Origin: Lachnoclostridium sp. UBA933
GTDB taxonomy: Bacteria; Bacillota; Clostridia; Lachnospirales; Lachnospiraceae
Reading direction: 5' to 3'
DNA: 9,479 nt
Assembly: GCA_002293545.1 (NCBI GenBank)
Contig: DBDL01000113.1
Span: forward strand, 191-9,669
Shown here: positions 1 to 6,880 of the stretch, piece after piece
How the letters are laid out: every line of letters begins with the position of its first letter
Position numbering within the stretch: the stretch's first letter is position 1
Program-made: the position numbers and the translations under genes
Notes under the pieces: model-generated
What the model saw: only the letters and a program-made list of their open reading frames with translations
The model's database searches: none
What the model was told of the DNA's origin: nothing

Positions 1-111
1 CATATTTCGTTCAATTTTTCAATACATTTTGGTATATTTGGTAGATTTAACATATATTTGTATGTTTGTCTTGTTTATCTGAATCAAATCCTTGTTGAAA
101 TGATATTCTTT

Positions 112-355
112 CTATCTTTTAGTTATTGAATAATTCTTTTTTAGTTCTTCTGTTATCATTGCAGTAATCAATGGAGCAGGTGTTTCTTCATTTTCTGTTT
201 CATTTCCTATTGTAGGTGTAGACGCTTCTTTTTTCTGATTCAGCTTGTACATTTATTTTTGGTACTGATAAGTATGTCCGAATGAATGACATGATTATAA
301 GAACACTTAACCCGAATGATTCATGGAATGCTGCAAGCCAAGAATAAACATACAT
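112..355 (-). pseudogene. Frameshifted C-terminal remnant of an unidentified membrane protein
   Basis: Two short minus-strand frames join into one plausible protein end. The first (355 to 200) opens with ATG and encodes a hydrophobic segment (FGLSVLIIMSFIRTYLS) followed by VPKINVQAESEK. The second (to the TAG at 112-114) encodes an E/T/P-rich linker and a terminal helix ending ELKKNYSITKR. They connect if one A is removed from the A6 run at about 229-234, giving about 80 residues. Upstream in the first frame the reading continues with hydrophobic residues (FFYIFLFTF) but crosses two TAA stops, and no ribosome binding site precedes the ATG at 355. This looks like the tail of a decayed membrane protein, one transmembrane segment plus an extracytoplasmic or cytoplasmic tail. 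I do not recognise the family. A real short gene with a sequencing error in the A run is the alternative. Confidence 0.35.
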
Positions 356-464
356 AATCACGAAAGATTGCTGTTATTCATCATTCACTTAAAAAGTGAA
401 CAAGAAGATATAGAAAAAGGCTTCAATTTTTATATAATTTAATCATCACAACAAACAAAACAAA

Positions 465-492
465 AAACCCGGCGGCGGCTGCCGCCGGGTTT
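465..492 (-). terminator. Intrinsic terminator of the xylanase gene
   Basis: A perfect 12-bp G+C-rich stem (465-476 paired with 481-492, sequence AAACCCGGCGGC) with a 4-nt loop lies 12 nt beyond the xylanase stop. Read on the minus strand it is followed by a run of T (complement of the A run at 462-467), the form of a Rho-independent terminator. Confidence 0.9.
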
Positions 493-504
493 CCTAATTC
501 AAAA

Positions 505-1623
505 TTATCGGAATTCGATATAATCAAGGAATGCATCCCATGTACCAATATCTCCCGTACATCTAAGCTCTACTAATTGATTCCCTGTGCCGTGGCTTAC
601 ATTATTTATTGTATAAACCTGCGGACTGCTTCCGGACAAATTGAAGGTATTTTTGTATACACCGCCAATATATAACGCTACGGTTGCCGTAAGATTGTTG
701 TTGGAACATCCCCGCAATGAAATATTATGTGTCCCTTTTGTAAAGTTCAATGTCTTGCTTACCGATTCATCACTCGCATACAATGCGACTCCTGCAAACG
801 GTGAATTGATTACGTCTGCATATTGACCGGTGATGTCCATCGTATTACAGTATATCCGCGCATTTTCTCCGCTTGGTGCCGTTGTCGGAGGAGTGGTTGG
901 TGTTGGTCCGCCGCCTGTTCCGATTCTTAAATCATTTTGAAGTACCGTAGCGGTACCGCTGCTCTGATATCCTTCAACCGTAAGTGCTGTTTCATATAAT
1001 TTACCCAAGTTCATGCCCAGGCTTTCCCATTTCCTGAAAAATTCACTGACGGAAACGGTACCGCTTGTACGTTTTGTTCTCCTTACAAACCAATACTGCT
1101 CAAATGTCTTTGTCCCTTGAATCGACGGCTGCTGGGTTCTGGTTGATTGATAAACGTCATAAATTCCGCCGTCTATTGAAACATTACCCTTTAATGTTCC
1201 GGCACTCGGACGCCAACTGCCCCAACTCTCTACGATGTAATACTCGACGAGCGGATCAACCGTCCAGCCATAGACACACAAATAGGAATTGCCGTTCGGC
1301 GCATAGTTCACATTAAAGTCCAGTTCAATTTCACCAATCTCTTCATGTGGTTTGTTCGGATTAAACTTTTTCCCTTTACGGAACAAAGCATTTCCGATAT
1401 TACTCCACGAACATGAAAATGTACCGCCGTCAGTCAGCGTCATACTTGTGGTTCCGTAATCTTTCCAAAGCTCAAAATCGTAACCGTCATGTGTTCCGAT
1501 TTGACTGTTGGTAATCGTAACCGGTGTCGCCGCTTCCAGATTAACTTCTGCTAACACGAATGCAGAACAGATTACCATTGCCAGAAACAAACCGATAAAT
1601 CTTTGTTTTCTTTTCTTGTTCAT
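505..1623 (-). CDS. Secreted GH11 endo-1,4-beta-xylanase with C-terminal CBM36
   Basis: Hydrolyses internal beta-1,4 bonds of xylan outside the cell. Residues 1-32 are a signal peptide (MNKKRKQR charged end, then a hydrophobic core, probable cleavage near LEAA). Residues about 38-235 are a glycoside hydrolase family 11 jelly roll. The nucleophile is Glu127 in PLVEYYIVE and the acid/base is Glu217 in VEGYQSSG. A short G/T/P linker (235-252) leads to a C-terminal module (254-372) that matches CBM36, a calcium-dependent xylan binder. The Asp358, Trp362, Asp363 spacing near the end ([15 protein letters not shown]) fits the known Ca/xylan site. The ATG at 1623 is chosen over a TTG five codons upstream because GGAGGG lies 7 nt before it; the TTG overlaps that site. 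The gene is monocistronic, with its own promoter and terminator, and has no dockerin or SLH domain, so it is probably freely secreted. The family call is very secure; CBM36 rather than CBM6/60 is likely. Confidence 0.95.
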   Translation of the reverse strand: MNKKRKQRFIGLFLAMVICSAFVLAEVNLEAATPVTITNSQIGTHDGYDFELWKDYGTTSMTLTDGGTFSCSWSNIGNALFRKGKKFNPNKPHEEIGEIELDFNVNYAPNGNSYLCVYGWTVDPLVEYYIVESWGSWRPSAGTLKGNVSIDGGIYDVYQSTRTQQPSIQGTKTFEQYWFVRRTKRTSGTVSVSEFFRKWESLGMNLGKLYETALTVEGYQSSGTATVLQNDLRIGTGGGPTPTTPPTTAPSGENARIYCNTMDITGQYADVINSPFAGVALYASDESVSKTLNFTKGTHNISLRGCSNNNLTATVALYIGGVYKNTFNLSGSSPQVYTINNVSHGTGNQLVELRCTGDIGTWDAFLDYIEFR

Positions 1624-1702
1624 TTTAAATCCCTCCAATTTTTATTTCAGATAAATAATATGACTTCATTTTGCACGTTTCAATATTTATCTGTTTGTCC
1701 AT

Positions 1703-1731
1703 ATTCTACTTGATAATCCATTATTTGTCAA
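1703..1731 (-). promoter_or_regulatory. Sigma-A type promoter of the xylanase gene
   Basis: On the minus strand TTGACA (1731-1726, perfect -35) is followed after exactly 17 bp by TAGAAT (1708-1703, 5/6 match to the -10). Predicted transcription start is near 1696, giving a 5' leader of about 72 nt before the ATG at 1623. Confidence 0.75.
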
Positions 1732-1877
1732 GTATTTTTATCATATAATGTTATAATATGTTTTATATTTACTTATTTGTCGAAATATTTTTTCTTGTTT
1801 TCGATATAATCTTACATATAAGTCATCAAGAAATTTATGTTTTACTTTGCTTCGCGGGCAGGGATTTTCCATCCAAT
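1732..1877. other. A+T-rich spacer between the xylanase promoter and the rho terminator
   Basis: No gene is visible on either strand. The only structure noted is a 6-bp inverted repeat TCGAAA/TTTCGA (1780-1785 and 1799-1804, 13 nt apart), about 50 bp upstream of the xylanase -35 box. It could be an activator or repressor site but is weak evidence alone. Confidence 0.3.
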
Positions 1878-1923
1878 AAAAAAGCAGGCATCAGCGGAAA
1901 CAATGTTTCCGCCGGAGCTTGCT
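1878..1923 (-). terminator. Intrinsic terminator downstream of the full-length rho frame
   Basis: A two-part hairpin: outer stem 1883-1889 with 1917-1923 (one G-U pair), a 4x4 internal loop, and an inner 8-bp stem 1894-1901 with 1905-1912 (GCGGAAAC/GTTTCCGC) with a 3-nt loop. On the minus strand a T run (complement of 1878-1883) follows. It lies 40 nt past the second stop of rho (1963), where a full-length rho would end, and about 225 nt past the premature TGA. Confidence 0.75.
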
Positions 1924-1962
1924 CCATAGACAAATAACTTCCCGATTACATAAATCAAAAGG

Positions 1963-2148
1963 TCATCGTTTCAATACTTTTTTCACTACCTCGACAAACT
2001 CATCATTTCTTCGTGTCTTACGATAGATATTTATAATCTGTTCCAAGGCGTCTTCTGTTTTTAGTCCCCCTAATGCCTTCCGAATCAAGGAAACCGCTTC
2101 CTGTTCCCTCGGCGTCAGCAGCAAATCCTCACGTCTGGTACTTGACTT
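1963..2148 (-). pseudogene. rho: C-terminal 61 codons of rho, cut off by an in-frame TGA
   Basis: The minus-strand frame continues from the premature TGA (2151-2149) without a shift and encodes 61 residues beginning KSSTRREDLLLTPREQ, running through EDALEQIINIYRKTRRNDEF and ending VVKKVLKR before a TGA at 1965-1963. This is the normal Rho C-terminus: the KSSTR segment corresponds to the conserved SGTR of Rho, whose arginine (Arg366 in E. coli) is the arginine finger that reaches the ATP site of the neighbouring subunit. No internal stop or frameshift occurs in the tail, and no start codon with a ribosome binding site is seen, so it would be made only by readthrough. The Gly of SGTR is Ser here. 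It shows either a recent nonsense mutation, a base-call error, or recoding. Confidence 0.9.
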
Positions 2149-3465
2149 TCAGATGTCAATAGCGGGGAAAATTCGTTTTTCGGACAATTGTCTGTCTAAT
2201 ACAAGCTCCATATTTCCGGTTCCTTTAAACTCTTCAAATACGACATCATCCATTCGGCTGCCTGTTTCGACAAGTGCCGTTGCCAGTACGGTAAGACTGC
2301 CGCCTTCCCGCATATTCCGTGCCGCTCCGAAAAATCGTTTTGGCATATGTAATGCCGCCGGGTCCAAACCGCCGGATAATGTCCGTCCGCTTGGCTGTAC
2401 TGTCAGATTATATGCTCTGGCAAGCCGGGTAATACTGTCAAGTAAAATCACGACATCCTGACCGTGTTCCACAAGACGCTTTGCCCGCTCAAGAACCATT
2501 TCGGATACTCTTTTATGATTTTCCGGAAGTTCATCAAAGGTAGAATAGATTACAGCAACGTTTTTGCCTTCAATGGATTCTTTGATGTCGGTGACTTCTT
2601 CCGGACGTTCGTCAATCAGCAATACGATTAAATTCATCTGGGGGTGATTATTGGTAATGGCTTTGGCTACTTGCTTCAGTAACGTAGTTTTTCCGGTTTT
2701 CGGCTGAGATACAATCATCCCTCTTTGCCCTTTCCCAATCGGTGCAATCAAATCCATCATTCTCATAGAAATACCTGCGCCGGGTGTTTCCAAATGAATC
2801 CTGACATTCGGAAAAATAGGCGTCAAATCCTCAAAACGCTTACGTTTTCTGGCAGTTTCCGGGGGGTATCCGTTTACCTTTGTCACATAAAGAAGCGCAC
2901 TGAATTTTTCATTTTGCGTCTTGATACGTATGTTCCCCACAATCATATCTCCGGTCCGAAGATTCAGCCTCCGGATAATCGTCGGTGATACATAAACATC
3001 ATTTTCGCCCGGTAAATAATTGTCACACCGGACAAAGCCATAACCATCTGCTAAGACTTCCAGTATGCCGCTCTTTACAATACCGCTGTCCATTTCCGCC
3101 ATCTCTGACTGTGATAAATTATCCTTTGAACGCTTTTCTTTTCCTTCACCGGATTTTGTATCGTGCCCCTTTGCCTCGTCATTTTTCATTTCGCTCACTT
3201 TTCTTCTGCTGCTCTTTGTTCCGGTTTCTTTTCTTTCGTTATTTTCTGCTTCGGATTCTTTTACTGCGCTGCCCTTTATTTCATTTTTCATTTTCTCTTG
3301 AACGGATTCTCTTTCTTTGGCTTCTTTTTGCTTTTCTTTCGTAAACTTCTCAACTTGATTCAGCAACTCAATTAATTCCTGTTTACGCATCGCAGACACG
3401 TTTTTTATCCCTTTTGACTTTGCTTCCTCTTTTAATTGCTTAATTGTCAAATTCTCAAAATCCAT
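2149..3465 (-). CDS. rho: Transcription termination factor Rho, truncated by a premature TGA
   Basis: Rho is a hexameric RNA-dependent ATPase/helicase that ends transcription. Residues 1-43 are the Rho N-terminal SAP-like domain ([15 protein letters not shown]). Residues 44-128 are a very hydrophilic K/E/S-rich insert. The cold-shock-like RNA-binding domain follows (about 133-200, [20 protein letters not shown]), then the RecA-like motor: Walker A PKTGKTT (255-261), DERPEE with the catalytic Glu (285-290), Walker B VVILLDS (338-344), and the RTLSGGLDP segment (361-369). The frame stops after FPAIDI at residue 438. A complete protein would have about 500 residues, and the missing 61 lie directly downstream in frame. 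Without them the arginine-finger segment is lost and the product should not work as an ATPase. The ATG at 3465 is preceded by AGAAAGGA at good spacing. The gene stands alone between two terminators; I found no convincing promoter in 3466-3585. Rho is dispensable in many Firmicutes, so loss is tolerable. Confidence 0.93.
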   Translation of the reverse strand: MDFENLTIKQLKEEAKSKGIKNVSAMRKQELIELLNQVEKFTKEKQKEAKERESVQEKMKNEIKGSAVKESEAENNERKETGTKSSRRKVSEMKNDEAKGHDTKSGEGKEKRSKDNLSQSEMAEMDSGIVKSGILEVLADGYGFVRCDNYLPGENDVYVSPTIIRRLNLRTGDMIVGNIRIKTQNEKFSALLYVTKVNGYPPETARKRKRFEDLTPIFPNVRIHLETPGAGISMRMMDLIAPIGKGQRGMIVSQPKTGKTTLLKQVAKAITNNHPQMNLIVLLIDERPEEVTDIKESIEGKNVAVIYSTFDELPENHKRVSEMVLERAKRLVEHGQDVVILLDSITRLARAYNLTVQPSGRTLSGGLDPAALHMPKRFFGAARNMREGGSLTVLATALVETGSRMDDVVFEEFKGTGNMELVLDRQLSEKRIFPAIDI

Positions 3466-3584
3466 GTAGATTGTCCTTTCTTATTTGCGAATTTACTTGC
3501 ATTTATTATTTCTTCTTGGGGAAATAAGCAGATGTAAGATATACTTTCTAGACTTGTAAAAAAATTATGCTATTATTATACAAT

Positions 3585-3612
3585 AAAAAAAAGGGGCATG
3601 CAACCCCTTTTT
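3585..3612 (-). terminator. Intrinsic terminator after the UDP-sugar pyrophosphorylase gene
   Basis: Stem AAAAAGGGG/CCCCTTTTT (3588-3596 with 3604-3612), loop 3597-3603. On the minus strand eight T follow (complement of 3585-3592). The A and T runs on both sides could let it act in both directions, but only minus-strand genes flank it. It separates the gene ending at 3662 from rho. Confidence 0.8.
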
Positions 3613-3661
3613 AACGCCTTTTCCAAAACCGAATTTTACACGGTATCCCTTTATTCATTTC

Positions 3662-4888
3662 TTATAATGCAATTCCATTTTTTTTCATGAGCATTCTTGC
3701 GCTTTCTAAGGAATCTGCTCCGGTTTTATTTTTAATCGGCGCAAATTCTTTTTCCCGGTCAACTTCAAAGGACAAGCAATGATCCATCATGTGAATCATA
3801 TCCAAAACAAGCAGTTCAAACTTATAGCCGTTTGGCTCTTCCGGCGTGATCCATTCTTTATTTTCATCCATATACGGTACTTTCTTGCGGACAACATGAA
3901 TCTTTAAATTTTCATTCATGATTTTTGTCAGTGTATCGACCCGAAACAAATAATTCAATATCACACCGTAATTATATGATAATCTGCCGTCTTTTCCACG
4001 GGAATGTATCATTTCATCTGTCATTTCATAATACTCTACAATGGAGGGTCTGCCGTCCTCCAAACAGAGAACGCCGACTTTTTCATTGGCATCTGCTTTT
4101 GCGACCACTTTGGCACCGCAAATGCAGTCTGCGTCATATACCGCACCAATAAAAACCGGATCGGCTATTCTTTGAAGAACATTGTCTACCGCAAACACAT
4201 TTAGGTACTCAACCCCAAGATTCTTAAGTACCGGAAGATAACCGGCTTTATCCATAGAGGAAAACCAACCGCCGTTTCCATTCGGCGAAGTAACGATTCT
4301 TCCTTTGTCCTGCATAAATATTTTCCCGTCATACCCGGCACTGAGAGCCATTTCCTGCAGAAAAAAATATACGGCATCCCTGTCATATCCAAAATAATCA
4401 TGTTCTTCAAAAAACGCTCTTGTATCTTTATCATTTTTCTCACTTGTCATGATAAAAAGCGGGATACTGTTTCCGGTCTTTTCTGTCACATCCATTAAAT
4501 TATAAATCAATTGTTCAAAAAGATATAATTCTTTTGTTACTCCGACATTCAGCATTCCTTTCGGCTTATCAAACCCAAGCCGGGTTCCCTGACCGCCCGC
4601 TAATAATACTGCCCCGACTTTGCCCTGTTTTATCATTTGGGTACCGAGCGTTTCATAATGATCTCTTTTTTCTTCGATTTGTTCCAATGTTAAAGCTCCC
4701 AGCGGCTCCAGTTTTCCTCTTATGTCCTGAGCCGTTCCCTTTTCGATGAAATCAAGCAGCGACAAATCCAGTTCATCAATTTGCTTCAATAATCCCTCTT
4801 GTACTTCCGGCGTTAAATCTTGAAAATACTTCAATATATATTCTTGTGATTTTGCCGCCAATTTTTGTTTTGCTTCTTCATATGTCAT
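3662..4888 (-). CDS. UDPGP-family UDP-sugar pyrophosphorylase, UAP/AGX-like
   Basis: Nucleotidyltransferase that makes a UDP-sugar and pyrophosphate from UTP and a sugar 1-phosphate in the cytoplasm. The 408-residue protein has an N-terminal helical region (1-90), the nucleotide-binding motif LLAGGQGTRLGFDKPKG (95-111), SPNGNGG (201-207) for the uracil/sugar site, VDN (234-236), CGAKVV (258-262), VEYYEM (284-289) and the C-terminal EFAPIKN (381-387) with DS..SAR. These match the eukaryotic UDP-N-acetylglucosamine pyrophosphorylase (UAP1/AGX1) branch much better than bacterial GalU or GlmU. Whether it uses GlcNAc-1-P, GalNAc-1-P, Glc-1-P or Gal-1-P cannot be told from sequence. The ATG at 4888 has AGGAGG 10 nt upstream. 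The gene is monocistronic, with its own promoter and terminator, and divergent from the malic enzyme gene. Likely roles are envelope polysaccharide or sugar salvage (inference). Confidence 0.9.
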   Translation of the reverse strand: MTYEEAKQKLAAKSQEYILKYFQDLTPEVQEGLLKQIDELDLSLLDFIEKGTAQDIRGKLEPLGALTLEQIEEKRDHYETLGTQMIKQGKVGAVLLAGGQGTRLGFDKPKGMLNVGVTKELYLFEQLIYNLMDVTEKTGNSIPLFIMTSEKNDKDTRAFFEEHDYFGYDRDAVYFFLQEMALSAGYDGKIFMQDKGRIVTSPNGNGGWFSSMDKAGYLPVLKNLGVEYLNVFAVDNVLQRIADPVFIGAVYDADCICGAKVVAKADANEKVGVLCLEDGRPSIVEYYEMTDEMIHSRGKDGRLSYNYGVILNYLFRVDTLTKIMNENLKIHVVRKKVPYMDENKEWITPEEPNGYKFELLVLDMIHMMDHCLSFEVDREKEFAPIKNKTGADSLESARMLMKKNGIAL

Positions 4889-4954
4889 AACCTGTTTTCC
4901 TCCTGATTTACGTTATTATAAAACACTATAGGCAACGTCTTAAAATCTTCTCAT

Positions 4955-4983
4955 ATTATACCCCGTATGCCATTGAAATGCAA
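4955..4983 (-). promoter_or_regulatory. Sigma-A type promoter of the UDP-sugar pyrophosphorylase gene
   Basis: Minus strand: TTGCAT (4983-4978) as -35, 17-bp spacer, perfect TATAAT (4960-4955). Predicted start is near 4948, giving a leader of about 60 nt before the ATG at 4888. Confidence 0.7.
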
Positions 4984-5011
4984 ATATCTTATTGATGCGT
5001 TTTTGCTGAAA

Positions 5012-5040
5012 TTGCATTTTTACTGTTTTCGTGTTATTAT
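5012..5040 (+). promoter_or_regulatory. Extended -10 promoter of the malic enzyme gene
   Basis: TTGCAT (5012-5017), 17-bp spacer, TATTAT (5035-5040) with TG at 5032-5033 forming an extended -10. Its -35 hexamer is identical to that of the divergent promoter at 4955-4983, and the two -35 boxes are only 28 bp apart, so one regulator could touch both. Confidence 0.65.
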
Positions 5041-5100
5041 GGTTTTTGCACATTAACACATTAATATATATAAAACAAACCAATATCTATGGGAGGATGT

Positions 5101-6252
5101 ATGACAAAATCAGAAGAAGCATTAAAACTCCATGAGGAATGGAACGGTAAAATAAATACAACAGCCAAGTGCCCGGTTGCTTCCGGAAAAGACTTAGCGA
5201 TTGCGTACACACCGGGGGTTGCGGAACCTTGTAAAAAAATAGAAGAAAACAAGGAGGAGGCTTACCGTTATACAATCAAATCCAACACGGTTGCCGTGGT
5301 TTCCGACGGGAGTGCCGTACTCGGCTTGGGAAATATCGGTCCTGAGGCTGCTCTGCCGGTAATGGAAGGGAAAGCGGTTTTATTTAAGCAATTTGGAAAT
5401 ATCAATGCCTTTCCAATCTGTCTGGATACCCAGGATACGGAAGAAATCATAAAAACAGTCGCAAATATTGCCCCTGCTTTCGGCGGAATCAATCTGGAGG
5501 ATATCTCCGCTCCGCGGTGTTTTGAAATTGAAACCCGGCTGAAAGAACTGCTTTCTATTCCGGTTTTTCACGACGACCAGCATGGTACGGCAATTGTTGT
5601 ATCCGCAGGAATTACCAATGCGTTAAAAATAGTGAAAAAGAAAAGGGAGGACTGCCGTATCGTCATAAACGGCGCCGGTTCTGCAGGAATTGCCATTACA
5701 AAACTGTTATTATCAGACGGTTTCCGCCATATTACCTTTTGCGGAAGAAAGGGGATTATGACAGAGCAGACGCCGAATATCAACTGGGCGCAAAAAGAAA
5801 TGATGACCGTCACAAATCTGACGAAGAAAACCGGTTCTTTGAAAGACGCCCTCACCGGTGCGGATATTTTCATCGGGGTTTCTGCTCCGGGTCTTTTAAC
5901 GGCGGAAATGGTTTCCGTCATGAATCATGACGCTGTCATATTTGCCTTGGCAAACCCGGTTCCTGAAATTATGCCGGACATTGCCAAAGCTGCCGGCGCA
6001 AGGATTGTCGGAACCGGACGTTCAGATTTTCCGAATCAGGTAAATAATGTCCTGGCTTTTCCCGGTATCTTTAAGGGCGCATTGGAAAGCCGGGCAAAAC
6101 AAATTACAGAAGAAATGAAATTATCCGCCGCCTCGGCGATTGCCTCTCTTGTATCCGAAGATGAACTGAATGAAAATTATATCATGCCGGAAGCATTTGA
6201 CCCGCGTGTTGCAGACGCCGTAAGTGAGGCTGTTAAAAAAGCGGCTGACTGA
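5101..6252 (+). CDS. Malic enzyme (malate dehydrogenase, oxaloacetate-decarboxylating)
   Basis: Converts malate to pyruvate and CO2 with reduction of NAD(P). The 383-residue length is that of the short bacterial form without a phosphotransacetylase domain. Visible motifs: catalytic Tyr36 in YTPGV, catalytic Lys91 in MEGKAVL, metal ligands in NLEDI (Glu133, Asp134) and FHDDQHGT (Asp158, Asp159), dinucleotide fold GAGSAG (191-196), and ALANPVPEI (282-290). The segment after the second beta strand reads FCGRKG, without the Asp (DRKG) common in NAD-preferring relatives, which hints at NADP use (inference). The start is placed at 5101 because GGGAGG (5091-5096) lies just before it; the in-frame ATG at 5089 overlaps that site and has no site of its own, and the family starts at this point (TKSEEALKLHEEWNGK). 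The spacing of 4 nt is short. It probably heads a transcript with the DUF4364 gene 46 nt downstream. Confidence 0.94.
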   Translation: MTKSEEALKLHEEWNGKINTTAKCPVASGKDLAIAYTPGVAEPCKKIEENKEEAYRYTIKSNTVAVVSDGSAVLGLGNIGPEAALPVMEGKAVLFKQFGNINAFPICLDTQDTEEIIKTVANIAPAFGGINLEDISAPRCFEIETRLKELLSIPVFHDDQHGTAIVVSAGITNALKIVKKKREDCRIVINGAGSAGIAITKLLLSDGFRHITFCGRKGIMTEQTPNINWAQKEMMTVTNLTKKTGSLKDALTGADIFIGVSAPGLLTAEMVSVMNHDAVIFALANPVPEIMPDIAKAAGARIVGTGRSDFPNQVNNVLAFPGIFKGALESRAKQITEEMKLSAASAIASLVSEDELNENYIMPEAFDPRVADAVSEAVKKAAD

Positions 6253-6266
6253 AAAACGCAGCCGCT
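6240..6266. terminator. Hairpin overlapping the malic enzyme stop codon
   Basis: Perfect 8-bp stem AGCGGCTG/CAGCCGCT (6240-6247 with 6259-6266), loop of 11 nt containing the TGA stop. On the plus strand it is followed only by GAAGTTTA, so it is a weak terminator there and more likely an attenuator or 3' stabiliser between the malic enzyme and DUF4364 genes. On the minus strand it is followed by six T, the form of an intrinsic terminator, although no minus-strand gene reads into it within the window. Confidence 0.5.
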
Positions 6267-6298
6267 GAAGTTTACATAGAACAGAAAGGAACTGTGCC

Positions 6299-6820
6299 AT
6301 GCCCAAAGAACCGATCACTATTTATAAATTGATTATCTTATATATGCTTGTTAAGGTTCAGATTCCTTTGACCAGTCAGACGGTTTCCGAATATATTTTG
6401 GGCCGCGGATATACAAATTATTTTAATCTTCAACTGGCTTTCCATGAGCTTCTTGAAGCGGATTTGATTGAATACGATACGACTTATAAAACCACTTATT
6501 ATCAATTGACTCCGAAAGGACAGGACACCCTGCAGTTGTTTAAAAGCCAATTGTCTTATGAAATCCGCTTGGAAATAGAGGCGTTTCTGAAAGAAAACCA
6601 ACATGTAATTATGGAAGAATTGTCAGTTTTTACGAATTACGGACGTCTGCCTAACGGTGAATATGAAACAATTCTGGAAATCAAAGAATACGGGCAATCC
6701 CTTATGAAATGTAATCTGACCGTTGCAACAGAAAAGGATGCCGCCGCTATATGCAAATCGTTTGAAGAAAAAAAAGAAGAGGTCTATCAATATATGATCA
6801 GAACTCTTCTTAATGAGTAA
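6299..6820 (+). CDS. DUF4364 family protein, winged-helix-like
   Basis: A 173-residue soluble protein. The N-terminal 80 residues have the pattern of a winged helix-turn-helix of the PadR type: ITIYKLIILYMLVKV, a recognition stretch around NYFNLQLAFHELLEADLI, and a wing with YYQLTPKGQDTLQLF. The C-terminal half (about 90-173) is an acidic alpha/beta region ending in a helix (KEEVYQYMIRTLLNE). Length and layout fit DUF4364, a family of unknown function that I associate with Clostridia. The ATG at 6299 has AGAAAGGA 8 nt upstream. It follows the malic enzyme gene by 46 nt on the same strand with no separate promoter seen, so cotranscription is likely. A transcription-regulator role is inference from the fold only. 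Confidence 0.85.
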   Translation: MPKEPITIYKLIILYMLVKVQIPLTSQTVSEYILGRGYTNYFNLQLAFHELLEADLIEYDTTYKTTYYQLTPKGQDTLQLFKSQLSYEIRLEIEAFLKENQHVIMEELSVFTNYGRLPNGEYETILEIKEYGQSLMKCNLTVATEKDAAAICKSFEEKKEEVYQYMIRTLLNE

Positions 6821-6846
6821 TCTGTCTATCCGGTAAATGTCCGTTC

Positions 6847-6880
6847 AAGCAATCAATTGGTCCGCTAAATTGCTTTTCTT
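6847..6880 (+). terminator. Intrinsic terminator after the DUF4364 gene
   Basis: Stem AAGCAAT/ATTGCTT (6847-6853 with 6869-6875), 15-nt loop, then TTTTCTT to 6880. The stem is short and A+T-rich. It overlaps the last codons of the convergent permease gene (stop at 6865-6867), so the two genes share a compact end. Confidence 0.5.

Noticed and set aside
1740..1860. Possible small RNA or riboswitch in the spacer upstream of the xylanase promoter
   Set aside because: The region is A+T-rich with only one weak 6-bp inverted repeat, no conserved aptamer-like structure and no terminator of its own.
2107..2151. Selenocysteine insertion at the rho TGA
   Set aside because: The aligned residue in other Rho proteins is Asn or a basic residue, not Cys, and I see no convincing hairpin just after the TGA that could act as a bacterial SECIS element.
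2153..3375. Several plus-strand open frames opposite rho
   Set aside because: They lie antisense to a strongly conserved gene, have low-complexity F/L/S-rich composition from the complement of K/E codons, and lack ribosome binding sites.
5568..5921. 117-codon minus-strand frame inside the malic enzyme gene
   Set aside because: It is a shadow of a conserved coding region, with no promoter, ribosome binding site or recognisable motif.
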